Made by a program: the position numbers and the translations under genes
From: a virus
Strand: one strand, 5' to 3'
IMG/VR virus record: IMGVR_UViG_3300035670_000431
Location: 1-43,872 of that record
Length of the DNA: 43,872 nt
The notes under the pieces: generated by a model
What the model saw: the letters and a program-made list of their open reading frames with translations, nothing else
Database searches by the model: none
What the model was told of the DNA's origin: nothing
In this document: positions 24,401 to 32,729 of the stretch, piece after piece
Position numbering within the stretch: position 1 is the stretch's first letter
Layout of the letters: the number at the start of each line of letters is the position of its first letter

Positions 24401-25772
24401 TGATTCTTCAAAGAGAAAATATGTTTACGTGTATGTTGGAGATCCAGAATCTGCAGATACCTTAGTACGGGATGCTCCAGAAGAGCAATTAATAGATCCT
24501 CCTGCAAACGTTGGGTATGCTGAATCTATTTTCCATAGAGTAGAAATTTTAAATACAATTGGATTCCCTGTAACAGATTATGTTTTAGTTAACCCAATAA
24601 ATAGATTTGGAGATGCTTTAGGAGAGTCTGTTGGACTTAATGGACAGGTCTTAAGGACTCAAGGGTATACTTGGTATTCTGGATCAGAAAGTGAAGATCC
24701 TTGGGATGAAGAAACCATAGAAATATCTACACCTGAACTTACACATACTATAAAGAAGGCTAGAAGAGGTAATTTAATTACAGGATGGAATGTTAGATCA
24801 GAGTCAGGATATGATTGGGATTTTGATATTGTTCGTAGAAAGAGTCCAGAATTTGGATTAAATTTCTATGAAAAATATATTACAATAAATAATCCAACAA
24901 GAACATATACACCTTCCTTTGGAGGAAGCAAATATGTATCTGAAAATATGGCTACAATTAATACTTCTCCAGTAAGATATTCAAATATAACACAACTACA
25001 AAGAGGTAAAAAAATAGAGGGAGCAGTTACGCCTATAGATAGAGACTACACATTAGCTCAACTAGGTACAAACAATCAACTTATAGCATATGACATGAAG
25101 CAGTACTATTGTCTTTCTGTTGACTGCAATAGCAACCTTCCTGGAGTATCCCAACTTGACTTTTGGTCATTCCACTATCAAACGCTTCCTAGTACAGTTT
25201 TAAATACAAGTACTAATTTAGAATTAAATATTACTACAGCATTTAATGATATTGAATTAGTAGTACCGGACACCGGCTTTGTATTAAATTTAGGAGATAT
25301 ATATAGAAATAAAAATACTACGGTTGAAATAACTAGATCAAATATAGTAAGCAATAGCGGGGCTAATTTTGCTCCAACTACATATCCTTCTATATTCTAT
25401 AATGGTTATTTTGGAATAATATATAAAAAAGCTGACCATGATTTCTGCATGGGAGTTGTTGGATACTTACATGATAAGAGCTATAATTGTACAAAGCCTA
25501 CAGGAATTTCTCTTACGAATAGGTTAAGTATTCTAGAGGATGAAGAAGATGTCGATAGTTCTGCTGGACATTCATTTACTCTCTATTCTAGAGGAATTAA
25601 TCAGCTAGATTCTTCTAGAAGATCTGGTTGGCTTGGATTAAGAACGTATATTATTTTTGGTACAGTTGAAGAAGTACGTCAAAAAATGTCACTAGCCTAT
25701 GAGCAGGGCATTTTAGACAAAGACGTACACCAGCAAGGTCTTTTAGTATATGAAAGACCCGCAATTATATAA
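21492..25772 (+). CDS. giant virion protein with polysaccharide-lyase-like domain (1,426 aa)
   Basis: The N-terminal 200 residues resemble the RIFT-barrel domain of the PcRGLX/YetA family (PL26-type exo-rhamnogalacturonan lyase). They carry GIPFSKAEN, a PQGARWDNGAVKYARV block (about residues 55-72) and an FWIDFVAEF strand. Residues about 300-680 look like an alpha/alpha toroid with many Trp, Tyr and His residues (HIWSGMMFG, SHGGQPIYGPDKEHY), as in that family. A Ser/Thr-rich linker (about 860-950) precedes a further C-terminal region. It is placed between capsid and tail genes, so a tail-bound glycan-degrading receptor-binding protein is likely (inference). No SD. Confidence 0.7.
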   Translation: MALLRIKNKSAYSRTGVVTLGIPFSKAENIRETDNLIVAGAYSSVAENQKVQWYPQGARWDNGAVKYARVSFKTDLTANEEKIAAVLRSNDSVSIPYTRTNVSWSGLQSTVATISIEGTTYQIPFQNLELIEGGGPTDHYSRYRVFTHLPNSPTNPRIRHFWIDFVAEFFSDLNYVQFYFRFGFYRFSPSVTPSSPDAVDPRYTLTQPIILEINGPTTAFRFENEKIQEIQTITSTHKRYTLISPGLHGGKDALLVPGISHAYKGVMCFGTPSGGTLSAELDSQILAISDDWKTLFPITGTIPDNSRHTYLTDETEKRRRSDLLLQNISAVSSTSNPYRGPYNWPAACNTPRTTNTGTHGYRDYAFGLRGWPIFDSSNYNWIPYLEFTTRQQALRTNWYYKDDGSVVTPNELLSAQVHIWSGMMFGASPASFAGYTVAAGESNLPYAANNSHGGQPIYGPDKEHYTNTMFFLQALISMDWYSLEYMKMYVAYYINANRVDSYPSYAASSIHSWGSPRAIGRTSQDAAMLYEFTADQELKYWLQRRYDFNIQQRGRLARQYTPGLFTEKIRGTEVLGVCDKAACLNSFRHWRPWEEGAACLGNYLLAKVLLTEDPTSTLGAQYLQLSRDAAASLVLGNTILDCTPGTGIASFTIGPAPVGSTELAQWITNNGFALGRMITGQTSGATGRLVLVHYAATYASAATRYLQFWVKDVQGTFQPGEYVRLDTSLLSTQPIYERFDFWGAMSQNLEITTNTADFGRLLNINDALEVTTVQDNNYPVSMYPFGYFRNARYSRSYPVVISPAVSIALEAASQNYYPDSNELIKQKATELRAKLFTSYAPSNPTDYDEYIECFMGYVGTLTEIPDTIINFNVTKVQANFSIKQATASITNPIRNTTATNSSTPRVITSTTYPNVTTSTVIDTSTSPIGSRIRSRTSTHIARGSAVASGLDSSSILISAQDADLIYTTIIDSSKRKYVYVYVGDPESADTLVRDAPEEQLIDPPANVGYAESIFHRVEILNTIGFPVTDYVLVNPINRFGDALGESVGLNGQVLRTQGYTWYSGSESEDPWDEETIEISTPELTHTIKKARRGNLITGWNVRSESGYDWDFDIVRRKSPEFGLNFYEKYITINNPTRTYTPSFGGSKYVSENMATINTSPVRYSNITQLQRGKKIEGAVTPIDRDYTLAQLGTNNQLIAYDMKQYYCLSVDCNSNLPGVSQLDFWSFHYQTLPSTVLNTSTNLELNITTAFNDIELVVPDTGFVLNLGDIYRNKNTTVEITRSNIVSNSGANFAPTTYPSIFYNGYFGIIYKKADHDFCMGVVGYLHDKSYNCTKPTGISLTNRLSILEDEEDVDSSAGHSFTLYSRGINQLDSSRRSGWLGLRTYIIFGTVEEVRQKMSLAYEQGILDKDVHQQGLLVYERPAII

Positions 25773-25802
25773 GAGAGAAATGTTTTTAAATTTAAAAAAA
25801 CT

Positions 25803-25940
25803 AACCGGCCATGTCGGTTGGACCGTGCCACAGTGTGACCTTCGGGATCCTTGTGGCAAAGCGGTAAGATTCTATATATCGCTACCTTGAGTCTTACCAA
25901 AGGTTGGTCAGGACAAAACCCCTGGCCAACCTTATTTTTA
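25803..25940 (+). ncRNA. structured RNA with four hairpins, ending in a terminator
   Basis: Between the 1,426-aa gene and the next start, nearly every base can be placed in helices. P1 pairs AACCG with CGGTT (25803-25819). P2 pairs TGCCACA with TGTGGCA (25826-25858) and holds an internal UUCG tetraloop. P3 pairs GGTAAGA with TCTTACC (25863-25898). P4 is an 11-bp terminator stem (25902-25931). The base composition is much richer in GC than the flanking genes. It may be a phage small RNA, a processed 3' UTR, or an attenuator controlling the next gene. Confidence 0.6.
25902..25940 (+). terminator. Rho-independent terminator
   Basis: GGTTGGTCAGG (25902-25912) pairs with CCTGGCCAACC (25921-25931) over 11 bp with one G-T wobble, then a T-rich run. 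It closes the structured RNA and lies 15 bp before the next ATG. Confidence 0.9.
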
Positions 25941-25955
25941 TCTAAGATAAGTAGT

Positions 25956-26507
25956 ATGGCTAGAAAAAGTAAAGAAAATATAGATCAAGAAATTGATAAT
26001 ATCGATATGACGGTATCGATAAACAATACAGATTATATTACTAATAGCATTAAAGGAAAAGAAATTTCTTTAAACTTTAAAAAAGAATCATTTTTTGGTG
26101 TAGGAAAAATTTGGCTTTCTTCAGAAAACCATTCATGTGTTGTTCCTGAGGAAATAAGCTCTGCAGATGAAACTATTATTAAGAAAGCAATAAATAGTGG
26201 AGTTCTTATTCTTGGAAACTCATTTGTTCCTAACATTAGTCGTGACGAAAATGTCCCAATTGAATACTGGGATTTAATTAAATCTTATGGAATTCGTCCT
26301 ACAGAAGAGTCCAAGTCTTTTAAAAAGTTTAAGTATTTAATAAAATATGGCATTGATCGCAATTGGACTGCTAAAGAAATTATTAAAATATGTATTGAAA
26401 ACGAAAAACAATATAAAAACAGAAAAGATGTTATAAAGTATTTAGAAAGCGTTTTTGATACAATTCAATGTCCAGACACATTGCTACTACAAAAGAAAAT
26501 AAACTAA
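25956..26507 (+). CDS. hypothetical protein (183 aa)
   Basis: The start is set at the ATG just past the terminator; a longer frame from 25851 would read through the RNA hairpins and is rejected. A beta-like N-terminal half (residues about 20-95) with an EEISSADETIIKKAI helix, and a Lys-rich helical C-terminal half. No family is recognised. In some phages a small protein in this position is a head-tail or neck component. No SD is visible, so translation may be weak. Confidence 0.65.
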   Translation: MARKSKENIDQEIDNIDMTVSINNTDYITNSIKGKEISLNFKKESFFGVGKIWLSSENHSCVVPEEISSADETIIKKAINSGVLILGNSFVPNISRDENVPIEYWDLIKSYGIRPTEESKSFKKFKYLIKYGIDRNWTAKEIIKICIENEKQYKNRKDVIKYLESVFDTIQCPDTLLLQKKIN

Positions 26508-26508
26508 T

Positions 26509-27864
26509 ATGGCAATTACACTAGTATCTAGTAATCCTACAGAAGCTTCTACTGACTTTTTTATAAATAAGTCAATAGAGCTTGTTTTTAATAAAAACAT
26601 AGATACAACCAGTCTTACTAATAATGTTTTTTCTATAGTAGACATAGATACAGGTACTAGAGTTCCGTTAACTATTTCAGCTTCAACAGCCAGTGCTCTA
26701 AAGATATACCTATTACCAAGCGCTTCTTTAAAGCAGAACACTCAATACAGAGTGATTATTGTTGGTACAGATATCGGATTAGGCTACTCGCTAGTAGCTG
26801 AAGATACAGAAGCATTATCTGGTACTATTACTTTTGAGTTTTCTACTGGAGAATCTGTTTATAAAATAGATACTACAGTACAAAAAGATACAACTAGTAA
26901 AACACTAGAAGGCGATGTTTTTCTTCCTACTAATGTAAAAGCATTAGGTTATGACTTTACAGTAGATAAGGTTAGACCAAAAAACAATGCACATGGCCTT
27001 TCTAATGCATTATCTGGAGACAATACAGTTAAATTTACTTTTACAAAAGCATTATATTCTGGAGAATCTGATTTAACTGATTGGGTCTCTGTTTCTGTTT
27101 TCCCTTTACTTAATAGTACAGAATATTTAGCAAGTGGAGGTGTTATTGGGCAAGGAAGTATCCCTGACTATACCGTATCAGTAGATTCAAATCAGTTAGT
27201 TGTTACTTTTAATTCTGAACTACCTAATAACGTTGGTGTTCAAATAGAGTTACATGATGATATTGAGTCTGCTGATGGAGAAGAGTATGGCGGTTCTCTT
27301 AAATATTCTGTAAACACTGCTTTGTATCCTGAGATATATGGTGTAGAAACTATTAAGAGAGAAGTAAGAGAATTGACTAGTGTTTATTCAGATGATTATA
27401 TAGGTGCTATTCTTTTTAAAAATACTATATGGTCTTGGGAAAAAGTAGGAAGAGCTTTTAGCTTAGACGCAGTTCCATTTGCTGCAAAGCAGTATATAAT
27501 ATATTCTACTATATTAGATTTGATGGAAGATGCGGAATACACTAAATATCTGTCGGCTGGTACTAAAAGACAGCTTGGAGATTTCTATGTTAGTGTAGAT
27601 AATATTATTGGTAAAACAGCTATGAAAATAGCTAAATACCAAAAATTAAAGGACGTAGCCTTTGAGTCAATGAATAAAGGCTGGCAGTTCAGAGTCGGTA
27701 CATCCACTACGGCTTACGAGACTATTGCTGGAGAAATTAATAGACTTTGGTACGATGTAAGTTGGAGATATACCGAAACTAAATACAGTTATAATCAATA
27801 TAACTATCCTGCTGCTAACGCTACAGATAATAGACGCGCTAGAAGCAATAATCCAATTTGGTAA
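26509..27864 (+). CDS. virion protein with bacterial Ig-like (SbsA-type) domains (451 aa)
   Basis: The first 115 residues match the SbsA/Big_5 Ig-like pattern: a VSSNPTEAS start, IELVFNKNIDTTSLT, a PSASLKQNTQYRVII strand pair, and EFSTGES at the end. A second similar beta domain spans residues about 165-275 (VKFTFTKAL, QLVVTFNSEL). The C-terminal part is helical and Tyr-rich. Ig-like domains are common on phage heads, tails and fibres where they bind surface glycans. Starts one base after the upstream stop, without SD. Confidence 0.75.
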   Translation: MAITLVSSNPTEASTDFFINKSIELVFNKNIDTTSLTNNVFSIVDIDTGTRVPLTISASTASALKIYLLPSASLKQNTQYRVIIVGTDIGLGYSLVAEDTEALSGTITFEFSTGESVYKIDTTVQKDTTSKTLEGDVFLPTNVKALGYDFTVDKVRPKNNAHGLSNALSGDNTVKFTFTKALYSGESDLTDWVSVSVFPLLNSTEYLASGGVIGQGSIPDYTVSVDSNQLVVTFNSELPNNVGVQIELHDDIESADGEEYGGSLKYSVNTALYPEIYGVETIKREVRELTSVYSDDYIGAILFKNTIWSWEKVGRAFSLDAVPFAAKQYIIYSTILDLMEDAEYTKYLSAGTKRQLGDFYVSVDNIIGKTAMKIAKYQKLKDVAFESMNKGWQFRVGTSTTAYETIAGEINRLWYDVSWRYTETKYSYNQYNYPAANATDNRRARSNNPIW

Positions 27865-27869
27865 TTAAA

Positions 27870-28301
27870 ATGGCAAACGTAGTTTACACAAGTTATCTTT
27901 ATGATTTAGCAAGTGGGACTGTTAATCTTATGACTGACCCGCTATATGTAATGTTACTTTCTGGTACTTACTCCCCAAGCGCTTCTCACAGCACTGTTGC
28001 TGACATAGTGGCGCATCAATCTGTAGATCCCTTAGGAGCTTATGTCTCTGGAGGCAAACTACTTCAAGGAAAAACATTAACTGTTGTTGGTGGAGAAGTG
28101 TCCTTAACAGCTAGTTCTTCTTCTTGGAGCCCTTCAACATTAGCTGCTTCTGGAGCAGCTATATACTATTCTGGTGGAGCCACAGATACCGCTAAGAAAT
28201 TGATTACATACATTGACATTGGAAATCAGTCAAGCACGAATGGTACTTTCCAGATTGTATGGAATACTACAACTGGTATCCTTAGACTAGGTGCAGGCTA
28301 A
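27870..28301 (+). CDS. small virion protein, tandem paralogue 1 (143 aa)
   Basis: Begins MANVVYTSYLYDLASGTVNL, then LYVMLLSGTY and a Gly/Ser-rich beta-like body ending with an ITYIDIG strand. This belongs to a phage structural type that starts with a short helix plus GxIDLxxDxxxVxLxxxxY and has beta repeats. The next gene has the same layout. Start at the second possible codon (ATG at 27870), after TAATTAAA; the upstream frame start at 27858 is a TTG. Overlaps the next gene by TAATG. Confidence 0.7.
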   Translation: MANVVYTSYLYDLASGTVNLMTDPLYVMLLSGTYSPSASHSTVADIVAHQSVDPLGAYVSGGKLLQGKTLTVVGGEVSLTASSSSWSPSTLAASGAAIYYSGGATDTAKKLITYIDIGNQSSTNGTFQIVWNTTTGILRLGAG

Positions 28302-28717
28302 TGGCTAATCAATTATATAACTTTTTTAAGCAGCAGCTTTGTAGTGGAGCCATTGATTTATATAATGATACATTAAAAATAATGCTAGTCAGTGGCTCTT
28401 ATTCTTTTTCTCAATCACACAAGTTTACCGGAGATATTAGTTCAGAAATCTCTTCTAGTAATTACACTAAGGGAGGTAAAGAAGTTACTAATACTAGTGT
28501 TTATTTAAATTCTATTACAAATGAAGTCTTCTTATCTGGTACAAATGTCTCTTTTTCAGGAATAACTTCTGTAGTTAATTTTGCGGTATTATACAGATCT
28601 GGTGCAACAAATGATACTTCTTATTTAATCGCTCAGGTGGATATTGGATCTAATACTGTAAATAATGCTACTTTAAATATTAACTGGAATGCAGATGGTA
28701 TTATAGGATTGCTATAA
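28301..28717 (+). CDS. small virion protein, tandem paralogue 2 (138 aa)
   Basis: Begins MANQLYNFFKQQLCSGAIDL, then NDTLKIMLVSGSY, GGKEVTNTS, AVLYRSGATNDTSYLIAQVDIGS. It aligns with the preceding gene along its length: DLxxDxLxxMLxSGxYS, GGK, YxSGAT and xDIG. Tandem duplication of a small fibre- or tail-surface-type protein is plausible. Coupled by overlap on both sides. Confidence 0.7.
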   Translation: MANQLYNFFKQQLCSGAIDLYNDTLKIMLVSGSYSFSQSHKFTGDISSEISSSNYTKGGKEVTNTSVYLNSITNEVFLSGTNVSFSGITSVVNFAVLYRSGATNDTSYLIAQVDIGSNTVNNATLNINWNADGIIGLL

Positions 28718-29274
28718 TGATTGATATAAGAAAAGCATTAGCGTCTTTAGCAGGAATACCTAGTGGTTTATTTCCTACAAGCAATGAATCACTAGGGTTT
28801 CAATGGTATGGTATCAGACAACCAGACTACACAAAAAAGTGTAGCTGCAGTGCTTTACTAGGTTCCTCAGGAGACCCTGCTTGTACTCGTTGCTTAAATA
28901 CTGGATATTTATTTACAGACTATTTAGTAAAAGGATACAGTTGGTTAGGAATTTTAGGATTTGAGTACGGAACTAATGTAGGAGTTATATCTACTCAAAA
29001 TAAAATAATAGTATTACAACATAATAGGCAAATAAATAAATTTGATCACATCCTGGAATTAGATCAAGAGGTTGATACTGGAAAAATAAAGCAACCATTC
29101 AAAATCAGTAAGTACTATAGAATACAGGATGTTGCTCCACTAAAAGGAGATTCTGCTAGAATAGAGTTTTGGAAATGCTCTATAGAAGAGCGGAATATTG
29201 ATGACGGAAGACCGGGACAATTAGGTTCTGAGTTTACATATAAAGTGAATAGGTTACCAAATGACTTATCCTGA
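28717..29274 (+). CDS. probable head-closure/neck protein with Cys4 site (185 aa)
   Basis: Residues 42-62 read CSC, then ACTRCLNTG: four Cys in CxC...CxxC spacing followed by xxTG, a small zinc-binding turn seen in some phage neck or head-closure proteins (recall, not checked). The rest is beta-rich (VISTQNKIIVLQ, KYYRIQDVAPL). Position before the tail-completion candidate and sheath supports a head-tail connector role. Overlaps both neighbours. Confidence 0.65.
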   Translation: MIDIRKALASLAGIPSGLFPTSNESLGFQWYGIRQPDYTKKCSCSALLGSSGDPACTRCLNTGYLFTDYLVKGYSWLGILGFEYGTNVGVISTQNKIIVLQHNRQINKFDHILELDQEVDTGKIKQPFKISKYYRIQDVAPLKGDSARIEFWKCSIEERNIDDGRPGQLGSEFTYKVNRLPNDLS

Positions 29275-30313
29275 TTTACCTAACTTTGGAGATAACTATC
29301 TCCAATATTATGATCCTTCTAGACAACAATTCGAATTAAGAAGAAAGTCTAGAGAACAAGGAAATCTAAATATTAGTCAAACTATGGAAATATTAGAAAA
29401 ATTGATTAAGAAACATCAATTATCTTTTGTTCCAAATAGAACTAACCAAAAATTATTATTTTTACCATTTTGTATTATAGAACCAAAAATTGGAGATCAA
29501 ATAAGAAATACAATTACTAAAGAAGTCTATACTGTAGAGCAAATTATTAAAAATCCAGTAACAAATAGATGGGATGGTGTTGTTAAATTAGACCTTAAAT
29601 CCCCGCCTAGCGTAGAGTTAGGCCATTCTTTAGAATACTTAAATGAAGATAGGTATATAAAATTTGATCATACATTTCCTGATCAGTTATTAAATACAAT
29701 TAGTGCAAATTCAGAGGGAAAACTACCAAGTGTTCCTCCGATTCATCCCACAATTACCTGGTCATTATCCGTAGTCGAGCCCGGAGGGCGAGGTAAACCG
29801 TTTGATAGTCTAAAAGAATATAAACCAATGCTTAGGGAGTCAACTAAAGACCCTTTTGTTCCTGGTTACACTGTAGAAATATACGGACAGTGGTTTGATA
29901 ATATTGTTCAATTTGATGCTTGGTCTAATGGATTTCGAACTTCAGAAAGACTAATATCATGGCTAGAACAATTACTTAAATTATATACTGGTTATTTAAG
30001 ACAGTGCGGCGTCTCAAATCTCTTCTTCTGGAAGAGACAGTCAGAAAGACAAAACAATGTCTGGAGACAAGACCTTCCTGTTAAGAGTACTCAGTTTTAC
30101 TTTCGAACCGAAGAATTAGAAGCAATATATCATAGAGATATATTGAAGATAGATTTAAGTCTAGGAATTTCTGAAACAGCCCCGTCTAGAATAGACTACT
30201 ATAAGTATATTGCAGACCAACTTGTTTCTGGAAACTATACTCCTCAAGAGTACCGTGACTTATTCTACAGATCAGGCGAATATTTATTTGGAGATATAGA
30301 GATTCGTCAGTAA
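29261..30313 (+). CDS. probable tail-completion/connector protein (350 aa)
   Basis: Near residues 200-240 it has PGYTVEIYGQWFDNIVQFDA followed by a helix with a LISWLEQLL pattern. This recalls phage tail-terminator or neck proteins in which a beta strand pair and a helix pack at the tail end. The gene directly precedes the tail sheath. The N-terminal 120 residues look like a separate domain with charged helices and a beta strand pair. Overlaps the upstream gene by 14 bp. No exact family is claimed. Confidence 0.6.
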   Translation: MTYPDLPNFGDNYLQYYDPSRQQFELRRKSREQGNLNISQTMEILEKLIKKHQLSFVPNRTNQKLLFLPFCIIEPKIGDQIRNTITKEVYTVEQIIKNPVTNRWDGVVKLDLKSPPSVELGHSLEYLNEDRYIKFDHTFPDQLLNTISANSEGKLPSVPPIHPTITWSLSVVEPGGRGKPFDSLKEYKPMLRESTKDPFVPGYTVEIYGQWFDNIVQFDAWSNGFRTSERLISWLEQLLKLYTGYLRQCGVSNLFFWKRQSERQNNVWRQDLPVKSTQFYFRTEELEAIYHRDILKIDLSLGISETAPSRIDYYKYIADQLVSGNYTPQEYRDLFYRSGEYLFGDIEIRQ

Positions 30314-30325
30314 TGGAGATATAAA

Positions 30326-31978
30326 ATGACAAATTACCTTCCTCGTATAAATACAGTTTTAAACGATCAGGGATTAAAGGTTGCTCCTCCACCAGCTGGT
30401 CCGAAAGTAACTCTTTTAGGTGTAACATCAAACTCAGCAATACCCCTATTTGAGCCTTTCACTGTTGGTTCGGTTGAAAAAGCAATTAATTCTTTGTACT
30501 TTAACTATAGCGGTGTAGCAGGCTACCCAACAGAAAATGTTCCTGGAGAGCTCTCGATAGCTCTTGAAGAGGCCATTTCTGCTGGCGCTCCTAATATTGA
30601 AGTTATGGTTATTGGCCATAAGAGCGGTCAAACCTTGATAGACTATGCCTATCCTGGCGCTGCCCTTTCTGGAAGATATGTAGATTTAGCTAGTGCTTAT
30701 GATGTTCTTAAAAATAGAGAATGCGATGTAGTAGTTCCTGTTGGTGTGTATATGGATGATAGCATATATACTTCAGTCAGTGGTGCTACTCCTATTTCTT
30801 CTTGGAACTTTGGTAAGCAATTAGCAAATTTCTGCTACCAAGCTACTGCTCAAGAAAATGCTTGTGCTGGTGTTATTAGCACAAGACCTGTTCTTAGCTG
30901 GGCTATGAGAAATAGTAGAAAAACTAACTACTTTGCTGCTGCTACTGGAGTTGGCGGTTCTTCGCTTGCTAATGGCGATGCAACTATATACAGCGAATTA
31001 GAAAGCTTATTCGGCGCTGCTTGGTTAAGCGGAGACGCTCCAAGTGTTTCTGAAGTAAGATCAGCTATGGCTAGTGTTCAATTTGGAACACCTTCTACTC
31101 GTCTCGTTAATGAGTGGTATAACTACCACATCTACAACAAGACAGCCATGTACACTACAATGTCCGGTCTCTATGACTCGACTTATGATGCATGGATTCA
31201 TGGTGCTGCCGACTCTGATAATAACCTATTGTCAGACGTTAATCCAAATACAGCCTCAGCCGTAAGCTCAAATTACTTTGCTTCTTGGCAAGCAGTTGAT
31301 TCTGATGGTGCTGTTGTTGTAGATTCAAGAAATGTTAAAGTAGATGCTGGCGCTTACTTGAGTGTGTTCACCTGTCCAGTAAGATCAGTTGGTACACAAT
31401 TAGGTAGAGCTGCTATTACTTTTGGAGCAAGTCTTGCTAATACTAGCATGAATAGCTCTGGTGCGGCTGGCTATGCTGGATTAATCACTAGCTTGGCTCC
31501 TCAGTCCTCTACTACAAACAAGCAAGTTGCTGGCTTACTGCCTCTCAAGCTTCTTAGCTCTTCACAGGCTAATAACTTGACTGGTATTCGTCACGTAACT
31601 CTGTATACCAGATCTACTGGATTTACTGTTGCTTCTGGATTAACTGGCGCTCACAACGTGAGCCGTTATGTCCGTTCAGACTACACTAGACTTAGTACCT
31701 TGCGTATTACGCAAAGCGCAGTAGACTTGATCAGAGCAATTGCTAGTAAGTACATTGGTGAGCCAAACAATGCTCCTCAAATGAATGCTTTAGATGCTGA
31801 AATTGATCAGATTCTTCTTAGCATGAAAGGACAGGGTGCGCTAAATTCATATAGCTTCTCTATCACTTCAACTCCAGACCAGAGAGTCTTGGGTGAGTTA
31901 GACATAAATCTGACTCTTGTTCCTGCTTTTGAGATTACAACGATTAACCTCACTGTATCTCTTAGCAAAGAACTTTAA
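30326..31978 (+). CDS. tail sheath protein
   Basis: A 550-aa contractile tail sheath subunit. Recognised by GRYVDLASAYDVLKN, CDVVVPVGVYMDD and FGKQLANFCYQATAQ blocks, the C-terminal RYVRSDYTRLSTLRITQ region and the terminal beta segment with TPDQRVLGELDINLTL. An SD (GGAGAT) and biased codons indicate high expression. It makes the phage a myovirus. It follows the connector genes and precedes the tube, the usual order. Confidence 0.95.
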   Translation: MTNYLPRINTVLNDQGLKVAPPPAGPKVTLLGVTSNSAIPLFEPFTVGSVEKAINSLYFNYSGVAGYPTENVPGELSIALEEAISAGAPNIEVMVIGHKSGQTLIDYAYPGAALSGRYVDLASAYDVLKNRECDVVVPVGVYMDDSIYTSVSGATPISSWNFGKQLANFCYQATAQENACAGVISTRPVLSWAMRNSRKTNYFAAATGVGGSSLANGDATIYSELESLFGAAWLSGDAPSVSEVRSAMASVQFGTPSTRLVNEWYNYHIYNKTAMYTTMSGLYDSTYDAWIHGAADSDNNLLSDVNPNTASAVSSNYFASWQAVDSDGAVVVDSRNVKVDAGAYLSVFTCPVRSVGTQLGRAAITFGASLANTSMNSSGAAGYAGLITSLAPQSSTTNKQVAGLLPLKLLSSSQANNLTGIRHVTLYTRSTGFTVASGLTGAHNVSRYVRSDYTRLSTLRITQSAVDLIRAIASKYIGEPNNAPQMNALDAEIDQILLSMKGQGALNSYSFSITSTPDQRVLGELDINLTLVPAFEITTINLTVSLSKEL

Positions 31979-31997
31979 TATTACGGAGGAAAAATAA

Positions 31998-32681
31998 ATG
32001 ACTAATCGTGGACTACCTCCTTCTGGCTCAAGAAATACTTCTACCTATAACAAGACATACAACTCTTTTTCTGGTGTTGACATGGTTGTTACATTTGGTG
32101 GAAAGATACTTGGCGAGCTACAAGGAATCTCTTACACAATTCAAAGAGAAAAAGCACCTATATATACCATGGGCGAAGCTGATCCTAGATCTTTCTCAAG
32201 ATCAAAGAGAGGCATTGCTGGCTCAATGGTATTTGTAGTTTTCGATAGATCAGCTCTCTTAGAGGCTATGAGAGACAGACCTTACGTTGCTAATAAATTT
32301 TCTATACCAGAAGGTTTTTTAATTGCTGACGTTACGGTCGGAACTATTGAAATAAATCCAGGATTGATCGGTCCTGCAGTTGGCGCTGCTTCACCTACTG
32401 TGTCAAGAATAGCTCTTGATAAAGTACTTGCTGCTCCAAACTACCTAGACCAAGTACTTCCGTTTGACGTTGTTATTACGGCTTCAAATGAGTATGGTGC
32501 TGTTGCTAGAATGATGATTCATGGCGTAGAAATATTGAACGTTGGTTCGTCAATGTCTATTAATGACATTACTACAGACGAAGCTTGTACATTTATTGCT
32601 ACTGCTATTACTCCATTCAAAGACCAAGGCTATATCAAGGTCAATGAAGATGGCAAATCGGCTACCTTCTTTGGTGGCTAG
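31998..32681 (+). CDS. tail tube protein
   Basis: A 227-aa inner tail tube subunit following the sheath gene, with a strong SD (GGAGG). Residues 51-79 contain APIYTMGEADPRSFSRSKRG followed by IAGSMVF, a signature of tail tube folds (loop and strand after a beta barrel). It has biased codons like the sheath. Two further tube-like paralogues follow (32730 and 33655). A terminator is found immediately after its stop. Confidence 0.88.
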   Translation: MTNRGLPPSGSRNTSTYNKTYNSFSGVDMVVTFGGKILGELQGISYTIQREKAPIYTMGEADPRSFSRSKRGIAGSMVFVVFDRSALLEAMRDRPYVANKFSIPEGFLIADVTVGTIEINPGLIGPAVGAASPTVSRIALDKVLAAPNYLDQVLPFDVVITASNEYGAVARMMIHGVEILNVGSSMSINDITTDEACTFIATAITPFKDQGYIKVNEDGKSATFFGG

Positions 32682-32694
32682 TTTTCACTAACTT

Positions 32695-32724
32695 AGCTAG
32701 CCGACTAACCTCGGCTAGCTTTCA
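32695..32724 (+). terminator. hairpin terminator after the tail tube gene
   Basis: AGCTAGCCGA (32695-32704) pairs perfectly with TCGGCTAGCT (32711-32720), followed by a short weak T stretch (TTCAT). The next ATG is only about 10 bp away. A strong stem with a poor T run suggests partial termination. Confidence 0.75.
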
Positions 32725-32729
32725 TAATT

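Noticed and set aside
25851-25955. N-terminal extension of the gene at 25956
   Set aside because: It would translate through the structured RNA and its terminator; the ATG after the terminator is the sensible start.
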